A DNA stretch of 64,000 bases from Eucommia ulmoides (GCA_016647705.1 CM028326.1:26412901-26476900), one strand, 5' to 3'. Positions 1 through 12,457 are shown, counted from the first letter of the stretch. Numbers and translations: made by a program. The notes: generated by a model from the letters alone, not told the origin.

Positions 1-1270
1 GCATAATTTTGAGGTGTAAAAGTGCACAATTTTTAATTTAAAATTTATAAATTAAACAACTACGTTCCTAAATTTAACTTAAAATTTAACTAACTAAATA
101 AAAAAAAAATAAACAACTAACAATTTATTTTAAAATAATAAAATAAATTTTATATTTTTCTAATTGTCATACTTTGAAGGGTCAAAGTGGATTTTTTTAA
201 TTAAACTCAAATTAACTTACAATTTATTTTAAACCAATATATATATTTTTCTAATTTGTATAATTTTGAGGGGTAAAAGTGCACAATTTTTAATTTAAAA
301 TTTATAAATTAAACAATTACATTCCTAAATTTAACTTAAAATTTAACTAAATAAAAAAAAATAAACAACTAACAATTTATTTTAAAATAATAAAATAAAT
401 TTTATATTTTTCTAATTGTCATACTTTGAAGGGTCAAAGTGGATTTTTTTAATTAAACTCAAATTAACTTACAATTTATTTTAAACCAATATATATATAT
501 TTCTAATTTGCATAATTTTGAGGGGTCAAAGTGCACAATTTTTAATTTAAAATTTATAAATTAAACAACTACATTCCTAAATTTAACTTAAAATTTAACT
601 AACTAAATAAAAATAAATAAACAACTAACAACTTATTTTAAAAAAATAAAATAAATTTTATATTTTTCTAATTATCATACTTTGAAGGGTCAACTACATT
701 CATAAATTAAACTAACTAATTAACAATTTTAACTAAATTTAAAAAATAAAAAAAATAAAAAAAATAAAAAAAAAAACCAACTAACAATTTATTTTAAAAT
801 AATACATTAAATTTTATATTTTCCTAAAACAATACATTAAATTATATATTTTTTGTAATTGTCATACTTTGAGGGGTCAAAATATATTTTTTTTAATTAA
901 ACAACTAAATTCAAAAAATAAAGTCAAATTGAGTTAGAATTTATTTTAATTTTAATATTTATAATTTGTCAAATTTTGAGGGGTCAAAGTGCACAATTTT
1001 TAATTAAAATTTTATAATTAAACAACTAAATTCATAAATTAAACTAAATAATTCAATATTTTAACTAAATTAAAAAAAACAAAAACAAATAACAATTTAT
1101 TTTAAAACTTTTCTAAAACAATATATTAAATCATATATTTTTCTAATTGTTATACTTTAAGGGGTCAAAGTGTATTTTTCTAACTAACTAACAATATTTT
1201 TAAATAATATATTAATCTATATTTTTCTACACATGTGAAAGGGGCCATAGTGTAATTTTTAATTTAACAA
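1..1270. repeat. AT-rich tandem repeat, unit about 255 bp
   Basis: The motif TAATTTTGAGG(T/G)GTAAAAGTGC recurs at 4 and 261 and, as GGGGTCAAAGTGC, at 513, giving units of 257 and 252 bp. Each unit holds a second half-repeat with the related phrase CATACTTTGAAGGGTCAAAG. Copies become shorter and more diverged to about 1260. No coding potential. The array runs off the left edge, so its true size is unknown. Confidence 0.8.
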
Positions 1271-1918
1271 CTAAATTAACAAATTAAACTAACTAATTAA
1301 TTTACAAATTAATTTAACTAACGAACCAACAAATTAAACAAGTAAACTAACTAACAAAATAAACAAAATTAACTAACAAATTAGACAAGTAACAAATTAA
1401 AATTAAACTATCCTCTAATGTTTTTTTCATGTTTAAAAAAAATTAAATTTACAACTAAATTAAATTTACAACTAAACTAATTAATTTATTAAATAGTGTA
1501 TTATATAATGTGTAAAAAACAAGTAATCAATGAAACTAACAAATAAGAAAATTAAACAAAAAAATTAAACTAACAATTAAAAAGTAAGTAAATTTAATAA
1601 GTAAAAAACATACCTTTTGTAGTAGGAGGAAGAAGTTGTGAAGTTGTGAAATTTGTCAAAGATTGATGAACAATCTTCATTAAATTTTTACACCAAAAAT
1701 AGAATGATCAAAATTTGTGAAATTGAGGAAGGAACAAGGAGATGGAGAAGGGAAAGGAGAAGGAGAAGCTTGAGGGTTGCATGAAATGGAGAAGGCCGTT
1801 GGGGTTTATATGGTCTCAGCCGGTAGGGGTTTTGGGGGGGGGGGGGGGGGGCGGGTTTCAAAACTGTGCTGCATAAAGCAGCCGATCTGTGCTGCAGAAA
1901 GCAGCTGAACAGGGCATA
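1271..1918. other. AT-rich spacer with poly-G run
   Basis: AT-rich up to about 1620, then a purine-rich GA stretch (1620-1800) and an uninterrupted run of 18 G at 1834-1851. The phrases GCATAAAGCAGCC and GCAGAAAGCAGC (1870-1905) form a short imperfect direct repeat. No gene was recognised. Confidence 0.5.
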
Positions 1919-2067
1919 GAGCAGCCGGTCACGGTCCGTGACCGGCTGCTCTTAGGTTCCCGGGGTCAACCCCGGGACATTATGTCCAAAAAAAAAAAAA
2001 AAAATATTAAAAGGAAAATCCCGGGGTTGGCAATCCCGGGATCTCAGTTCCCGGGGTTGACAACCCC
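1919..2067. repeat. Cluster of GC-rich perfect palindromes
   Basis: Positions 1919-1951 are a perfect inverted repeat: two 16-bp arms (GAGCAGCCGGTCACGG and its complement) around a single T. Just downstream the phrase TCCCGGGGT-N2-ACCCCGGGA forms another hairpin, and related CCCGGG-containing palindromes recur near 2020-2040 and 2050-2067. This GC-rich block stands out in AT-rich sequence. It probably belongs to a transposon, but the family was not recognised. Confidence 0.7.
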
Positions 2068-3197
2068 GAAATACGTGGGTTTCGTAAATAAGTTAAAATA
2101 GATCCGTTGTCATAAATTTTTATTTTTTTTATATTTATTACATAAAGAACTCAAAAATTAAAATATTTTATTATATTTTTAGTATGAAAAAATAATAAAA
2201 TATATTATGAAATTTTTATAATAGTATAATCTTACATAAATCGTTCTAGAAATGAATTCAATTTAATTTTAATTTTATAAATAACTGTTTAACCTATTTA
2301 ATTACTGATTATTCGTAAATTTACAATGATTCTTTATAATTCTTATATTTTGATTCATTAGTAAATTTCAGTTTTGAATTTTGTATATAAATTTTCAAGA
2401 AATGATTATAAATAACTAATTTTATTAAAAATATATATATTATTTACATAACTCTAAGCATTAAATTTTAATTAATAAATGACTTTAAAAAAAAATAAAA
2501 AATTGATTAAACTCGCGAACAGTTCGATTATTAAACGAACCAAGCTTAAATATAAGATTTCAAACTCGAACTCGAATAGTAAGAAAAATAAATTAACTAA
2601 ATTTGAACACTTAATACTGGACTAAACTGGACTTACATCGCTAATCCACCATTGTTCGGTCATTGTTGAATCAGGTGGCGGCAATTTCAAATTCACCGAA
2701 TTCAACATTGAATTTCGAGCCAACTCGATTACACTGGTCTATTTCTTATCCCCCAACTACCATCGGGGCACAAAGCCTTGACCGTTGCTCTAGTTTCGAT
2801 TTAAGGAGAGAGAAGGAAGAAGACGATTTTGTTGAAGAACCATATGAGTTGAAGATAAAAAAAAAAAAAAAAAAATTAAAATAAAATGATTTTTTTACTC
2901 AAAAAAAAAAAAAAAACAATTAAAAGTGACACTATCGAAACAAAGAATTTATAACTGATGGCATTTAAAATTAATTCATCAAATCTCTTCACCCAAAGGC
3001 GCCCAACGGTCATTTTGAAACATAAAAAATAAACGTGTAAAATATTTACATTTATTTCCAAAATATGTTTATCACATGTTCAGATGCAATAAAAACTAAT
3101 CCATGCGCCAAAAAAAGAAAAAGGTAGCATCCATTCTGTCATAAATTGGAAACTCCAAAACGCAGTTATAAAAAAAACTGATCCACCAAACAGGTCC
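2068..3197. other. Intergenic region 3' of the F-box/FIST gene
   Basis: AT-rich sequence with a CTCGAAC-rich patch (2510-2580) that resembles a transposon end, and long A runs at 2860 and 2900. No conserved ORF. The part next to 3198 should hold the 3' UTR and poly(A) site of the minus-strand F-box gene, but no single poly(A) signal could be chosen. Confidence 0.4.
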
Positions 3198-3794
3198 TTA
3201 ATCCTCCGATAACCCCGGAGCATACGCCATAACTAGGTAAACAGTGCTAAAAACATGCATAGAACAACTCACAGAGCTCTGTTCTTGACAAGATTCTCGA
3301 AGGTAAACACTCGAATTGCAGCGTCCGATTTCCCCAGCGCAAAAGGTTCCGGCCAACGGGATCCCCGGAAAGTTCTCTGAGAAGTTTGAGCTATCGATGT
3401 TCCGGGATCCAAGGAACGACTCACCACGACCACAGCAGGAAAACATCAAACAGCCAAACACACCCTTATTGATATTATTAGCAGCATGATTTTGGTTTTT
3501 GGCATTATTATCTTGCTTGAGACATCGGAAGTAATCGTTTATGGTTTTAGAAGAAGCAGCAGCGGCTTCAGAATCTGAACAGTAGAACCGGAATGAATCG
3601 CCGGTTCTGATGCCCACATCGCTGACAAATAAATATTCTTCATCTCCCCTGCAAAAACTACAATATTATATCTACTATATATTTGATATGTGTACACACA
3701 GGTGCTAGAGTATATTCATGCCTAAAGACACTCATATTTCTCTTAATTGCAGCATAAATGACTAAAGTGCTCATACTTTATATGTATGTATGTA

Positions 3795-3825
<31 letters not shown>

Positions 3826-6800
3826 GAAGAAGACGAAGAAAAGGATATGAAAAAAAAAAGTGGAGAAAAGAAAACCAAAAGGCGGGGGAAACTTGCTAAC
3901 TCTCGCTTGGAAATTTGATATAGAGAGAGCGAGAGAGAAAGTGCGAAAGCGTATACACACACACAAAAAGAAAAATAAAAACTTTTTTAAGAGAAAAAAA
4001 AAGTACAGGAATGAACATAGAACCTACTTGTACCAATTGCACTATACCGTAAATATTCAGCCCAATTTTTGTTTTCATCCCAACCATCCATTCCCCGAAT
4101 TTGATCTCCATCCTTAAAAATGTTTCCCAACTCAAAAAAATTGATCTAATTTGTAATAATATGGTTCATTATCATAATAATATAACCTAGTCGTAACAAG
4201 CCAAACTAGTCATAAACGCCTTCACAATGCAGATTGACAGTAGATAAAGTTCAGTTGAGCTACATAGTACCACCAAGTATAACAACACCGGTTTAAATGG
4301 TAAAAGGTAACAGAACTTAATGCAGTCTAGAGGATGTTTAATCATGTAAGATAGCACACTCAAAAGTCGAGGGAAAAAAAAAAGGCAACAGCCAATAATT
4401 TAAAATAAATAAGGCATCGTTGGTAACGCTTTTTTTAAGTACTTTTTATCATTAAAAAAAATAATTGAAAAAAGAAAGTATTTTTACTTAAAAGTAAAAG
4501 CAAAAAACTAATAATATAGAGATGATATCATCTTAGTATTATACATATAAAATATCCCTTAATCCAAAAAAAAAATCATAAATGGTTGTGAGTGGAGAGG
4601 TCGTGGTCCACCGATCTCTTCAAATTTTAAAAAATTGAAAAAACAAAAAGTAACTATTTTTTGTTTTTAAAAGAAAAAAACTTTAAAATCATGTTTCACT
4701 TTAATTATTTTTAGAAGTATTTTTTTTTAAATGCAAAACAAATGCTTCTTTTAAAATTAAGCACCTTTCACTTAGAAACAAAAAAGTAAAAACCGGTACC
4801 AAACTAAGTTAATCAAATAAACAAAACAAACTATATGCCAAGAAACTAAAAAAGCAAGGCCTCAATTTGATAAATCCGTCAATATCTTGAGAAGGCAAGA
4901 AGGCACGGTAAATAGTTTCACAACTTACCCCTGAACTTCATGGAAATCCCAGGATGTTAACCATCTCACCTTGTCCAACCCAATAGAGTATTTCCTCCTC
5001 TTTGTAACCCCAAGGTAGAAAACAGGATCCTGAATACGAGCTCCTATCTGACAACATATATAGATGGAAGCCGATGTCAAAAATTAAGGCACCAACTCAT
5101 AACCTTTTTTTTTTAAAACTACGTTTTGTAGTAAAAAAAAAATAATTTACCAAATGAGTATTTTCCCATTAAAGCAAAAGCAAAAAACATAGTGTGCATA
5201 GAGAGGATATCTTAGGGAACATTTGATTGTCCTCCAATTGGCAAATTGTAATATTTTTCAATAAGTCAAATTATGAATTTTGTTATAATTTAGTGTTTGG
5301 TTGCAAGAACTAAAAACACTTATATTAACTAACTAACCATTTTAGTTCTACTCTAGATGTTATTCTCTCGTGTAATTGGAGTAAGATATAGCTCAAAAAT
5401 TTAACAAAACTAAAACAATTATGTTTCTTTATTCAAACAAACAATATGTAAATTTAATTAAATCATAGCTAAATGAAGAAATATATAAATCAATTCATCA
5501 AAAATAAGATAATTCAAGACAGGATCATTTAGACAACCAAACGAATCCTTAGTGTTATCCCCATCGAAAATCTATCAATCCAAAAAAATTCATAGATGAT
5601 TTAGAAAATGTTGGGGGAGAAGTCTTCATCCGTCGATCTCATAATATATAAAAGGAAGACAAACAAAAAGCAACTATTTTTTTTTCAAGAGAAGTACTTA
5701 CAATCATATTTTTACTATTTAATTTTTTTTAACGTACTTTTTAAAGTGCAAAACAAATGTTACTTTTAAAAATTTAGTACCTTTTTGCTTAAAAGGAAAA
5801 AAGGATACTCATCACCAAATGTTGCCCAAGCTAAAGTGTGAAATACATCTAGCAAGAAGAAGGAACCAGATACAAGTTCACTTGAGAAAATACTACCATA
5901 CTTCCTCATAGATCTGATCTAGAATAGTTTGACCATCAAGATTTTCACGGAGCCCTTCTCTTCGTGCAGTGAGCCACGTAGAACACTCATCATGTTTCTC
6001 TTTGACACAAGCTGCCTTGAATGTGGGACCAACTGGCGATAAACCAGTTGATAATGTAATGTGGAACTGAGTTTCCCCTATACCTGCTCATCGAGACCAA
6101 GCATTATATTCGATAAAGATCTAAAATTTCAGAATGTTTGAATCACCAGTAACACATGATGAACAAAGGTTACTGAACCATTCCAGTAGCGCTTATAATT
6201 CAGAGTGATCAAAAGTTTCGCTTTGGGTAGAAATAATGATTAAAAATTCAATTTCAAATGCCATTTAAAGAATACACGATAAAGAACTTTGAAAGAATAA
6301 TGTAGCATGGCATGTTGAGAGGGCTTTATCATGGTACATTTAAAGCAACTAGAAAGAGAGAAAAGAGAAGGCAAAATGAAATATTCAAAATTAGCAGTCA
6401 GCAAACAACACAAATCAATTATTTTGGACAATTAAACATCTATGAAGTTATAAGAAAATGGAAAACTGACGGTTGCTGGTAAACATCAAATTAAATGGAC
6501 ACCAGATAATTATAAGAAGCAAGAAGCAGAAGAGACAAAGTTTTTTTCTGAAGGAAGCATCAAACAAAATGGAAACACGTTTACTGACTTTGGGGAATAA
6601 ACCTATTAGCTTGCAGTTCAATCTCCAGTTCACAATTCTAACGAAATTAAATATGAATTTAATGAGTAAAATTAATCCTTTACATTGATTGACCAATGAC
6701 AATGTCAAAAAAGAGCGACATGATGAGGAGGAATGTTTAAGTAGATGTGAACTGATATTTCCAATATAAAATTTATTTTTCTATGCATGTAATCCAAATT

Positions 6801-9800
6801 CTCATGAAGAAACATATATGAGCAAATAATAACAACATAATCTTAAGTATCAAGAGATCACCACAAGTATCAGGCAAGAAAGGAGGTTCAAGACCACCAG
6901 ATACTTTCCACTGCATCCTAGTCTTCACCCATCTTGACACTTCGACAATTCTTGTCCATTTTGATATTGAATGTTTTGACGAGGGCACACAGTCATGCCC
7001 CAAGAATTTAAATATGCATGTAATAGATGAATTAATTGCTCGATAAGTTTCACCTAGAAATATCTACTTTCATAAGGTTAAAACGGTTCCTAGAGGGTGG
7101 ATCCAAACTATCACGATCTTACAATGAACCAAATAAGATTTTACTCCAACAAAACAAGACCCATCATGACATTCATCACCTCAAGATTGCCAGACCAATC
7201 ATCATCCTCTTTCTCTAAATTTTGTTTTCCCACTAAAAGTCCAATAATGCTACCATGGGATGTGTGATGTGTTGTAAGGAATAACTGAAGTGATAAGTTA
7301 GGAATAACTGAAGTGATAAGTTGCAGATTGCTGAGTAAATGCATATATGAAAAAGAAATACCATGCAGATTGCCTCTATCCCTTGCAAACAAAAGGGCAA
7401 CAGCGACACAAGTGCAATGTTGATCTGTATTGGCATTTCTACAAATGCCTCCATTATATAGGAAGCGACTTCCACCATCACCAACAATGACAGTCTCCAT
7501 GGACAACGCATAATCTGTAAAATCAAGAGAATTTCAACGGCTATTGGAAATAAAGGGTGTAACCCAAATCCATACAGTATGAAGCAGAATAGTCTAAGGC
7601 ACACAAGGCAAACTGAGGCATCAAATCTAAGGCGTGCATTGTACAAAATACATAGAAAACGAAAAATAAAGTAATAGGGGATCTAATTTTAATTAAATGA
7701 GTGGACATAACTAGCACAAAGAAAGTGAGTGGATGCTATCAAATAAAATTGGATTACTTACATAAATCAACACAAGGTTAGGAAAAGTCAAAAAAAAAAG
7801 ATGCATCAAGTAAACTTCTGCAGAAGTGTGAAGAAGTTCAAATATCAGAGTTGCCAAGCAGTCTCAATTACCCAAAAAGAAAAAGAAAAAAAAAAAAGGA
7901 TCTAAACAATCTAAACATTTAAACAAACATGGTTTAACAAATGCCAAAAGAAAGAAAGAACAAATAAATAAATAAATAGGATTAATCACTTGTCATGCAA
8001 GTTAAATGAGTCTCAAATGATCGAAACACCATCCTTCCATTCCAACAAACATGTTTTCATCATTTTTCCATCCAAAAAAAAAAAAAACCATGATTTCATC
8101 ATTATTAAGCCCATTCTTCCCCTCAATCACTGTGCGGTCTAGCATCTTTCATTTTTTTCCCCAAGTATGTAGTGCCCACTTTATTTTAGTACATTTCAAG
8201 TTAACTTAATGATGGTCTAGCTACAATGGTTTTTCAATCGTGGGCAAATAAACCAAAAAATAATTTCATTACTACGTGGAGAAAAATTGTCCAGTTTAGC
8301 CCAACCACTAGTAACATCATAAGTACCCACAAAACTGGACCACAACCAAATCACTGACTTTCTACAAGAGAACCTGGTTTTATCTCAAGGCCGCTCATTA
8401 TTGCTATCATCCAGTGGGCCTTCATGAGCCCCAGATATACACTTTCTTGGCCAACCTCACTACATTTTTAACCACTACACACTACGCTATATGTCAACTG
8501 CTGACCATTGCCCATGTATGGAAGGGTGAGGCAACAATAACACCATTTCCGTCACTACTAACAAATGGGGGGTGGTGCCTCACTCAGTCACTCTTGATGA
8601 TTAAAAAAGAATTGAGTTTTCCCCTTCACTTCTCATTCAAAACATGACAGTCTCCAATAATAAAAGCCTTTCAGCCATGTACATCATGAAGAGGGGACCC
8701 CATGTTATCTCAATTTTCTCCAGAACTTGCTTAAATACCGAATTTCTCTTTCCATCAAATTATTCACATACATCCTTCTCCAACCCATACATCAGTTTAA
8801 CCAATTTAGGCACAGAAATTCCAATGTTAGCCGCATCAAAGATAGTCCAACAGAATAGCAACATTGAGACTACCAGATGGACTCAAAACATAATTTTTCA
8901 AAAATATTAATACTGAACGAAGTATGGAAAGTTGAAACTGTGTAGAACAAAAGAGAGATTAAATGAGATACTAACCCATCTTATTGAGAACAGGTTTCAT
9001 GTCAGTCTCCAGATCCTGACACATCAAGTTGCACATTAAAAATCAAAGGAGAAAAATTGAACCTTATGTACAAAGTACAAAAAAGAGAAGGCATTCTTTT
9101 CAATGGAAAAAAACTGAACAACGTCGAAGAATGTCATCTCACTCCAAACATTATAATCCCAGCAGGCGATTTGGATCCAGAGAGTAAGGCTATCTGCTCT
9201 CTAATTTGCATTACAAAATCGTCAACCATGGCTACTCGTGGTTCCTGATATCATTCAACACAATTGCATAAAATTATTGAAGAGGGGGTAAAAACAAAAT
9301 CCAGCGAAAGTACAACCACCACTCCAATCAAAATAATATTTGAATAGGGATGGCAATTCAACCCGAACCGACGGGTAACCGGACTACTCGTGGTTCCTGA
9401 TATCATTCAACACAATTGCATAAAATTATTAAAGAGGGGAAAATAGTAAAAACGAAATTCAGCGAAAGTACAACCACCACTCCAATCCAACTATTATTTT
9501 CAAAATAATATTTGAATAGGGATGGCAATTCAACCCGAACCAACAGGTAACCGAACTATTCGGTTTTGAAACATATTAAATGGTTTTTATTACGGTTTTG
9601 GTTTCGGGATTGAAAATCGAAGCAGTTTGGCTTGATTTGGAGATAGTAACCGTGAAACCGATCCACGTAACCGAACCGCATAACTGTTATTTTAGATATA
9701 TTTTTATTATATATATTACCCTCAACTTTTTTATTTATTTACATTTTGACCCCTAGTGTGTATATATATATAGGGTTAATTGGGTTAATTTGTTCATATA

Positions 9801-11098
9801 TAAAAGCCAACAGTTCGCGGTTTCGATTTTGATTTTGGTTTATATCAAATTAAAAAATCTTAACGGTTTCGCGGTTTTGGTTTTGCATAAAATTAAACGG
9901 TTTGGTTTTAAACCCGTTTTCTAAAAAACCAACAGTTTTGATTTTGGTTTTGGGTTTGGTATATGTTTAACGGTTTTCGTTTTGGTTTCTAGTGAAACAG
10001 GCCCAAAAACGAACCTTTGCCATCCCTATATTTGAATGCTTTACATATCCATTTATCAGAAGAAAATGAATAATGCCTCAAAGATACACAAGCAAATATG
10101 ACATTTAATTCATTTTAGTTACCTCATCTGGTTGTAACAGAGGAACAGCAACAACTTTTAATCCTGGTAGGTAACCAACAGTTAATAAGATACCATTACA
10201 CTCACTTATGGATAAATTTTCTTCCTCATCCTCAGTCTCCCACTTCACCTGAATATTTTGTGTAAAAACAAAAACATGCAAGAAAGTTTCAACCTCAAAC
10301 ACCCAAAAAAAAAAAAAAAAAATCATTACTATCAATACAATAAGCTCTTAACCTCCTTGAACTCATCAGTAAGCGCATCACTACCCATAACTCCATAGGA
10401 CACAGAAGTAACAACTGGAGTTTGTGAACCCAATTTTTTGGTTATCTGTACGATTAACTCAAACAATGAAAAGCAATCCAAAAAAAAATTAAAAAAAAAA
10501 CAATTAGATGTGTATATTGTATATGACTGCTGATCATCGGTGGTATGCAGATATATATATATGAAGAGAGAGAGAAATTTATACGAGCTTGTGTGTCTGA
10601 CTAAGGCTAAAGAAGGGGCAAACTGAGACGATAGCAAAATGCGGTCGAATAGGCTCCGATAGGACCTTATCAAGCACCTCATTCACGGCATCCTATGATA
10701 ATTAAGGGAAAATTAAAGCATCAAGTGTTATCTATACTGTCCAAACCATATACAAGGAGAATATGCGGCGAAATGTAGAAAAGAAATCCAGGGGTTAGGT
10801 TTTGCATAACGTTAAGTACCTGTTGAGAAGAATTGAGAGATAAGGCGGAGGAGAGCTTGGGGAGAGAGAGGACGCGGTTGCAGATGGCGTTCCATGAGCG
10901 GCTAACGCATGCCGCGGACGCGAAGGACGAGGCCGGGAGTCGAGAGAGTATGTTCTGCAGAAGGTCATCGCCGATGAGATCCACAATGCCTCCTCCTCCT
11001 CCTCCTCCAACTCCCCCTTCCCCTCCCTCTCCCCTTGACAAAGAAGCTGAAGCCTCTCGTCTTGGTGATTGTCGCCGTCGGTTTCTGTTCCTCGCCAT
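3198..11098 (-). CDS. F-box protein with FIST_N/FIST_C domains (At5g63520-like)
   Basis: Ten coding exons read on the minus strand: 11098-10820, 10692-10585, 10445-10353, 10248-10123, 9244-9143, 9015-8976, 7514-7362, 6083-5902, 5047-4929 and 3648-3198. Every junction is GT-AG and phases agree, giving 1653 nt, 550 residues. An in-frame TAA directly precedes the ATG, so the start is firm. Residues about 39-80 form an F-box (DLIGDDLLQNILSRLP, then VSRSWNAIC) after an Arg-rich and poly-Gly leader. Residues about 115-300 match FIST_N (TSVSYGVMGSDAL, SPAGIIMFG, VIVGDGGSRFLYNGG). The rest matches FIST_C (GDEEYLFVSDVGIRTGDSFR, GIPLAGTFCAGEIG). F-box proteins are usually SCF ubiquitin-ligase substrate adaptors; FIST is a proposed ligand-sensing domain. 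Substrate and ligand are unknown. Arabidopsis At5g63520 (called F-box/LRR) is the best remembered match, of similar length. All exons are intact, despite transposons in introns 4, 8 and 9. Confidence 0.93.
3781..3825. repeat. Compound microsatellite (TATG)n(TG)n(TA)n
   Basis: Simple repeat in the last intron (3649-4928) of the F-box/FIST gene: TATG units, then TG, then TA dinucleotides, followed by a GAA-rich tract. Confidence 0.9.
4409..4802. mobile_element. MITE-like element in intron 9 of the F-box/FIST gene
   Basis: About 390 bp, rich in A and T runs. The ends are imperfect inverted repeats (CATCGTTGGTAACGC at left; the right end reads as TAGTTTGGTACCGG when complemented). A diverged second copy lies in the next intron at 5101-5830, which supports a repeat family. 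No target duplication could be set with confidence; the terminal phrase looks hAT-like. Confidence 0.55.
5101..5830. mobile_element. Second copy of the MITE family, with another MITE inside
   Basis: Shares blocks with 4409-4802 (AAGCAAAAGCAAAAAAC, GCAAAACAAATG). It is interrupted by about 340 bp at 5212-5551, whose ends are inverted repeats (TAGGGAACATTTGATTGTCC against TAAGGATTCGTTTGGTTGTC). Both lie in intron 8 (5048-5901) of the F-box/FIST gene and do not reach an exon. Confidence 0.55.
7278..7323. repeat. 23-bp direct tandem duplication
   Basis: GGAATAACTGAAGTGATAAG occurs at 7278 and again at 7301, inside intron 7 of the F-box/FIST gene, about 40 bp beyond the exon 7 donor. Confidence 0.85.
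9232..9553. repeat. 152-bp tandem duplication spanning an exon edge and a hAT end
   Basis: Copy A (9232-9383) and copy B (from 9384) share CTACTCGTGGTTCCTGATAT, the following block and the first about 39 bp of a hAT element. On the minus strand the unit contains the intron 4 acceptor and the first 13 bases of exon 5. The junction is a near-repeat: AACCGGACTACTCG in copy A against AACCGAACTATTCG in the intact element. Copy B carries two small insertions. The event post-dates the hAT insertion, because hAT sequence is inside the duplicated unit. Confidence 0.88.
9517..10028. mobile_element. Non-autonomous hAT element in intron 4 of the F-box/FIST gene
   Basis: 512 bp with perfect 12-bp terminal inverted repeats (TAGGGATGGCAA / TTGCCATCCCTA), flanked by perfect 8-bp direct repeats TATTTGAA at 9509-9516 and 10029-10036. 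An 8-bp target duplication is the hallmark of hAT. The interior is made of reiterated CGGTTTTGGTTT-like phrases and has no transposase. A diverged relative lies near 51560. Confidence 0.93.
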
Positions 11099-11288
11099 TT
11101 ACAAATCGGCCGGCAACGACGTTTGCTGGTTCGGTCGGTCTCAGTTATGTAATTTTCTTCGAATAAAAGAAAATTGACATTTAGAATCTTGTCTCTGTTT
11201 ATTGAATTAATTAAAATTTTAATATTTCATGTCTAAGAATTTTAAAAAATATATAAATTTATATTTTAAAAAGTGATACCTATACCAT
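11099..11288 (-). promoter_or_regulatory. 5' UTR and proximal promoter of the F-box/FIST gene
   Basis: Sequence upstream of the ATG at 11098. Only about 190 bp separate the start codon from the target duplication of the foldback element at 11289, so the transposon forms the distal promoter. The first 80 bp are GC-richer and probably transcribed. No clear TATA box was seen. Confidence 0.45.
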
Positions 11289-12169
11289 GTAATTAAGGAA
11301 AATGACGTTTGGTCACAAATAGTTTTGGTGTTCAATTGATCCTTGGTATTTAAAAATCGACGTATTGAGTATTTAACATTTCATTTTCATTCCAATTGGT
11401 CCATTAGCGAAATTTTATTAAGGAGTGATTTTATTTGGGCCCAAAAAGTCTACTGTTTCTTATTTTTAGCCTCACTTTTCTTTTTCTTTTTTCTTTTTTA
11501 TGAAAACTCCGTTTTAAAAAGATATTATTTTTTATGATAAAAATACCCTTAATTAATTTTTAAATAATAAATACTAGCCATCCACAGTAAATATTTAAAG
11601 GAAAAATACCAAATAGTCTTGTTAAATTAACAAATCTACAAGATAGTCTATAATGTTTTTTTTTTTTTTTTTTTTTTTGGCACCAAATAGTCTCATTAAA
11701 AGTGCTTGATTGCACCAAATACTCCTAAATATTTTAAAGTGATGAATTTATCCTTCTTCACTGTTTCGCCTTCTTCATTGATTCCTCATTTCCCTCTCGC
11801 AATCTTCCTCTCCAATTTTCCTCTACCTCTCGCAATCTTTCTCTTTCTCCATAGTCCTTGCTCTCCGTCATCACCAACGTCGTCAATGTTTTCAGAACCC
11901 TCGCAATTAGTTAATTTAACTAGATGAAGCAATTGGTGAAGAACAGCCAAACAGGGGAGAGAGAAAGAGATCGACCTCGAAAGAAATTTTAGGGGTTTTC
12001 TAACTTTTCTTCATGGATGATTTTCATTATGAGGAGAAATTAGTTCTGCCTATTGGACTTTCAATGGGATCTTCAATCTATCTACTATCTAAAATAGAAT
12101 CGAATCGCCTCCCTCGAACCAGCAAATCGAATCAAGAAGCAACGAAGGGCAGATCTGAAACTCCGGCCA

Positions 12170-12320
12170 TCGTGATCTAAAACTTCCACAACATATCGCC
12201 ATACCTGAACACCTTTGCATACGTCGATGAAGATGACCTTGTCGTAGTAAGTGAGCTGCCATAGCCTTGGCGTAGTCGATGAACTTGTTGTATTTGTACT
12301 CGTTGTAACTGTTGTTACTT
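12170..12320 (-). pseudogene. Fragment of a GUX-type (PGSIP) glycosyltransferase gene
   Basis: On the minus strand one frame reads YNEYKYNKF and a second, slightly downstream, reads RLWQLTYYDKVIFID. Together they recall the conserved block YNEYNYSKFRLWQLTDYDK-IIFID of plant glucuronic acid substitution of xylan (GUX, GT8) enzymes, which add glucuronic acid to xylan in the Golgi. About a dozen extra bases and a frameshift separate the two pieces, and the DxD that should follow IFID is missing. It lies inside the Pack-MULE-like element, so it is read as a captured, dead fragment. Another GT8 member, such as galactinol synthase, fits less well. Confidence 0.62.
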
Positions 12321-12457
12321 TGCTTTTCGCAAAGTAAGAAACAGGCAAATTTCACAGCAATTGATCGTGTTTGAGACGAACCCTTGCAAATCACGATTTC
12401 GCAGAAATTTCGCAATGCAACGCAGAAGAGAGAGAAGCACTAGAGAGAGAGAAAAGC

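Noticed and set aside
6773-7003. Minus-strand open frame (MGHDCVPSSKH...) inside intron 7 of the F-box/FIST gene
   Set aside because: The flanking exons join in phase without it, no matching FIST segment is missing, and no good splice sites bracket it.
10833-11177. Plus-strand open frame opposite F-box exon 1
   Set aside because: Antisense shadow of the real exon; its Pro run is the complement of the Gly run.
12170-12320. Galactinol synthase as the source of the GT8 fragment
   Set aside because: RLWQLTYYDKVIFID with upstream YNEYKYNKF fits GUX enzymes better than the EEYxKMVYLDADIQ pattern of galactinol synthases.
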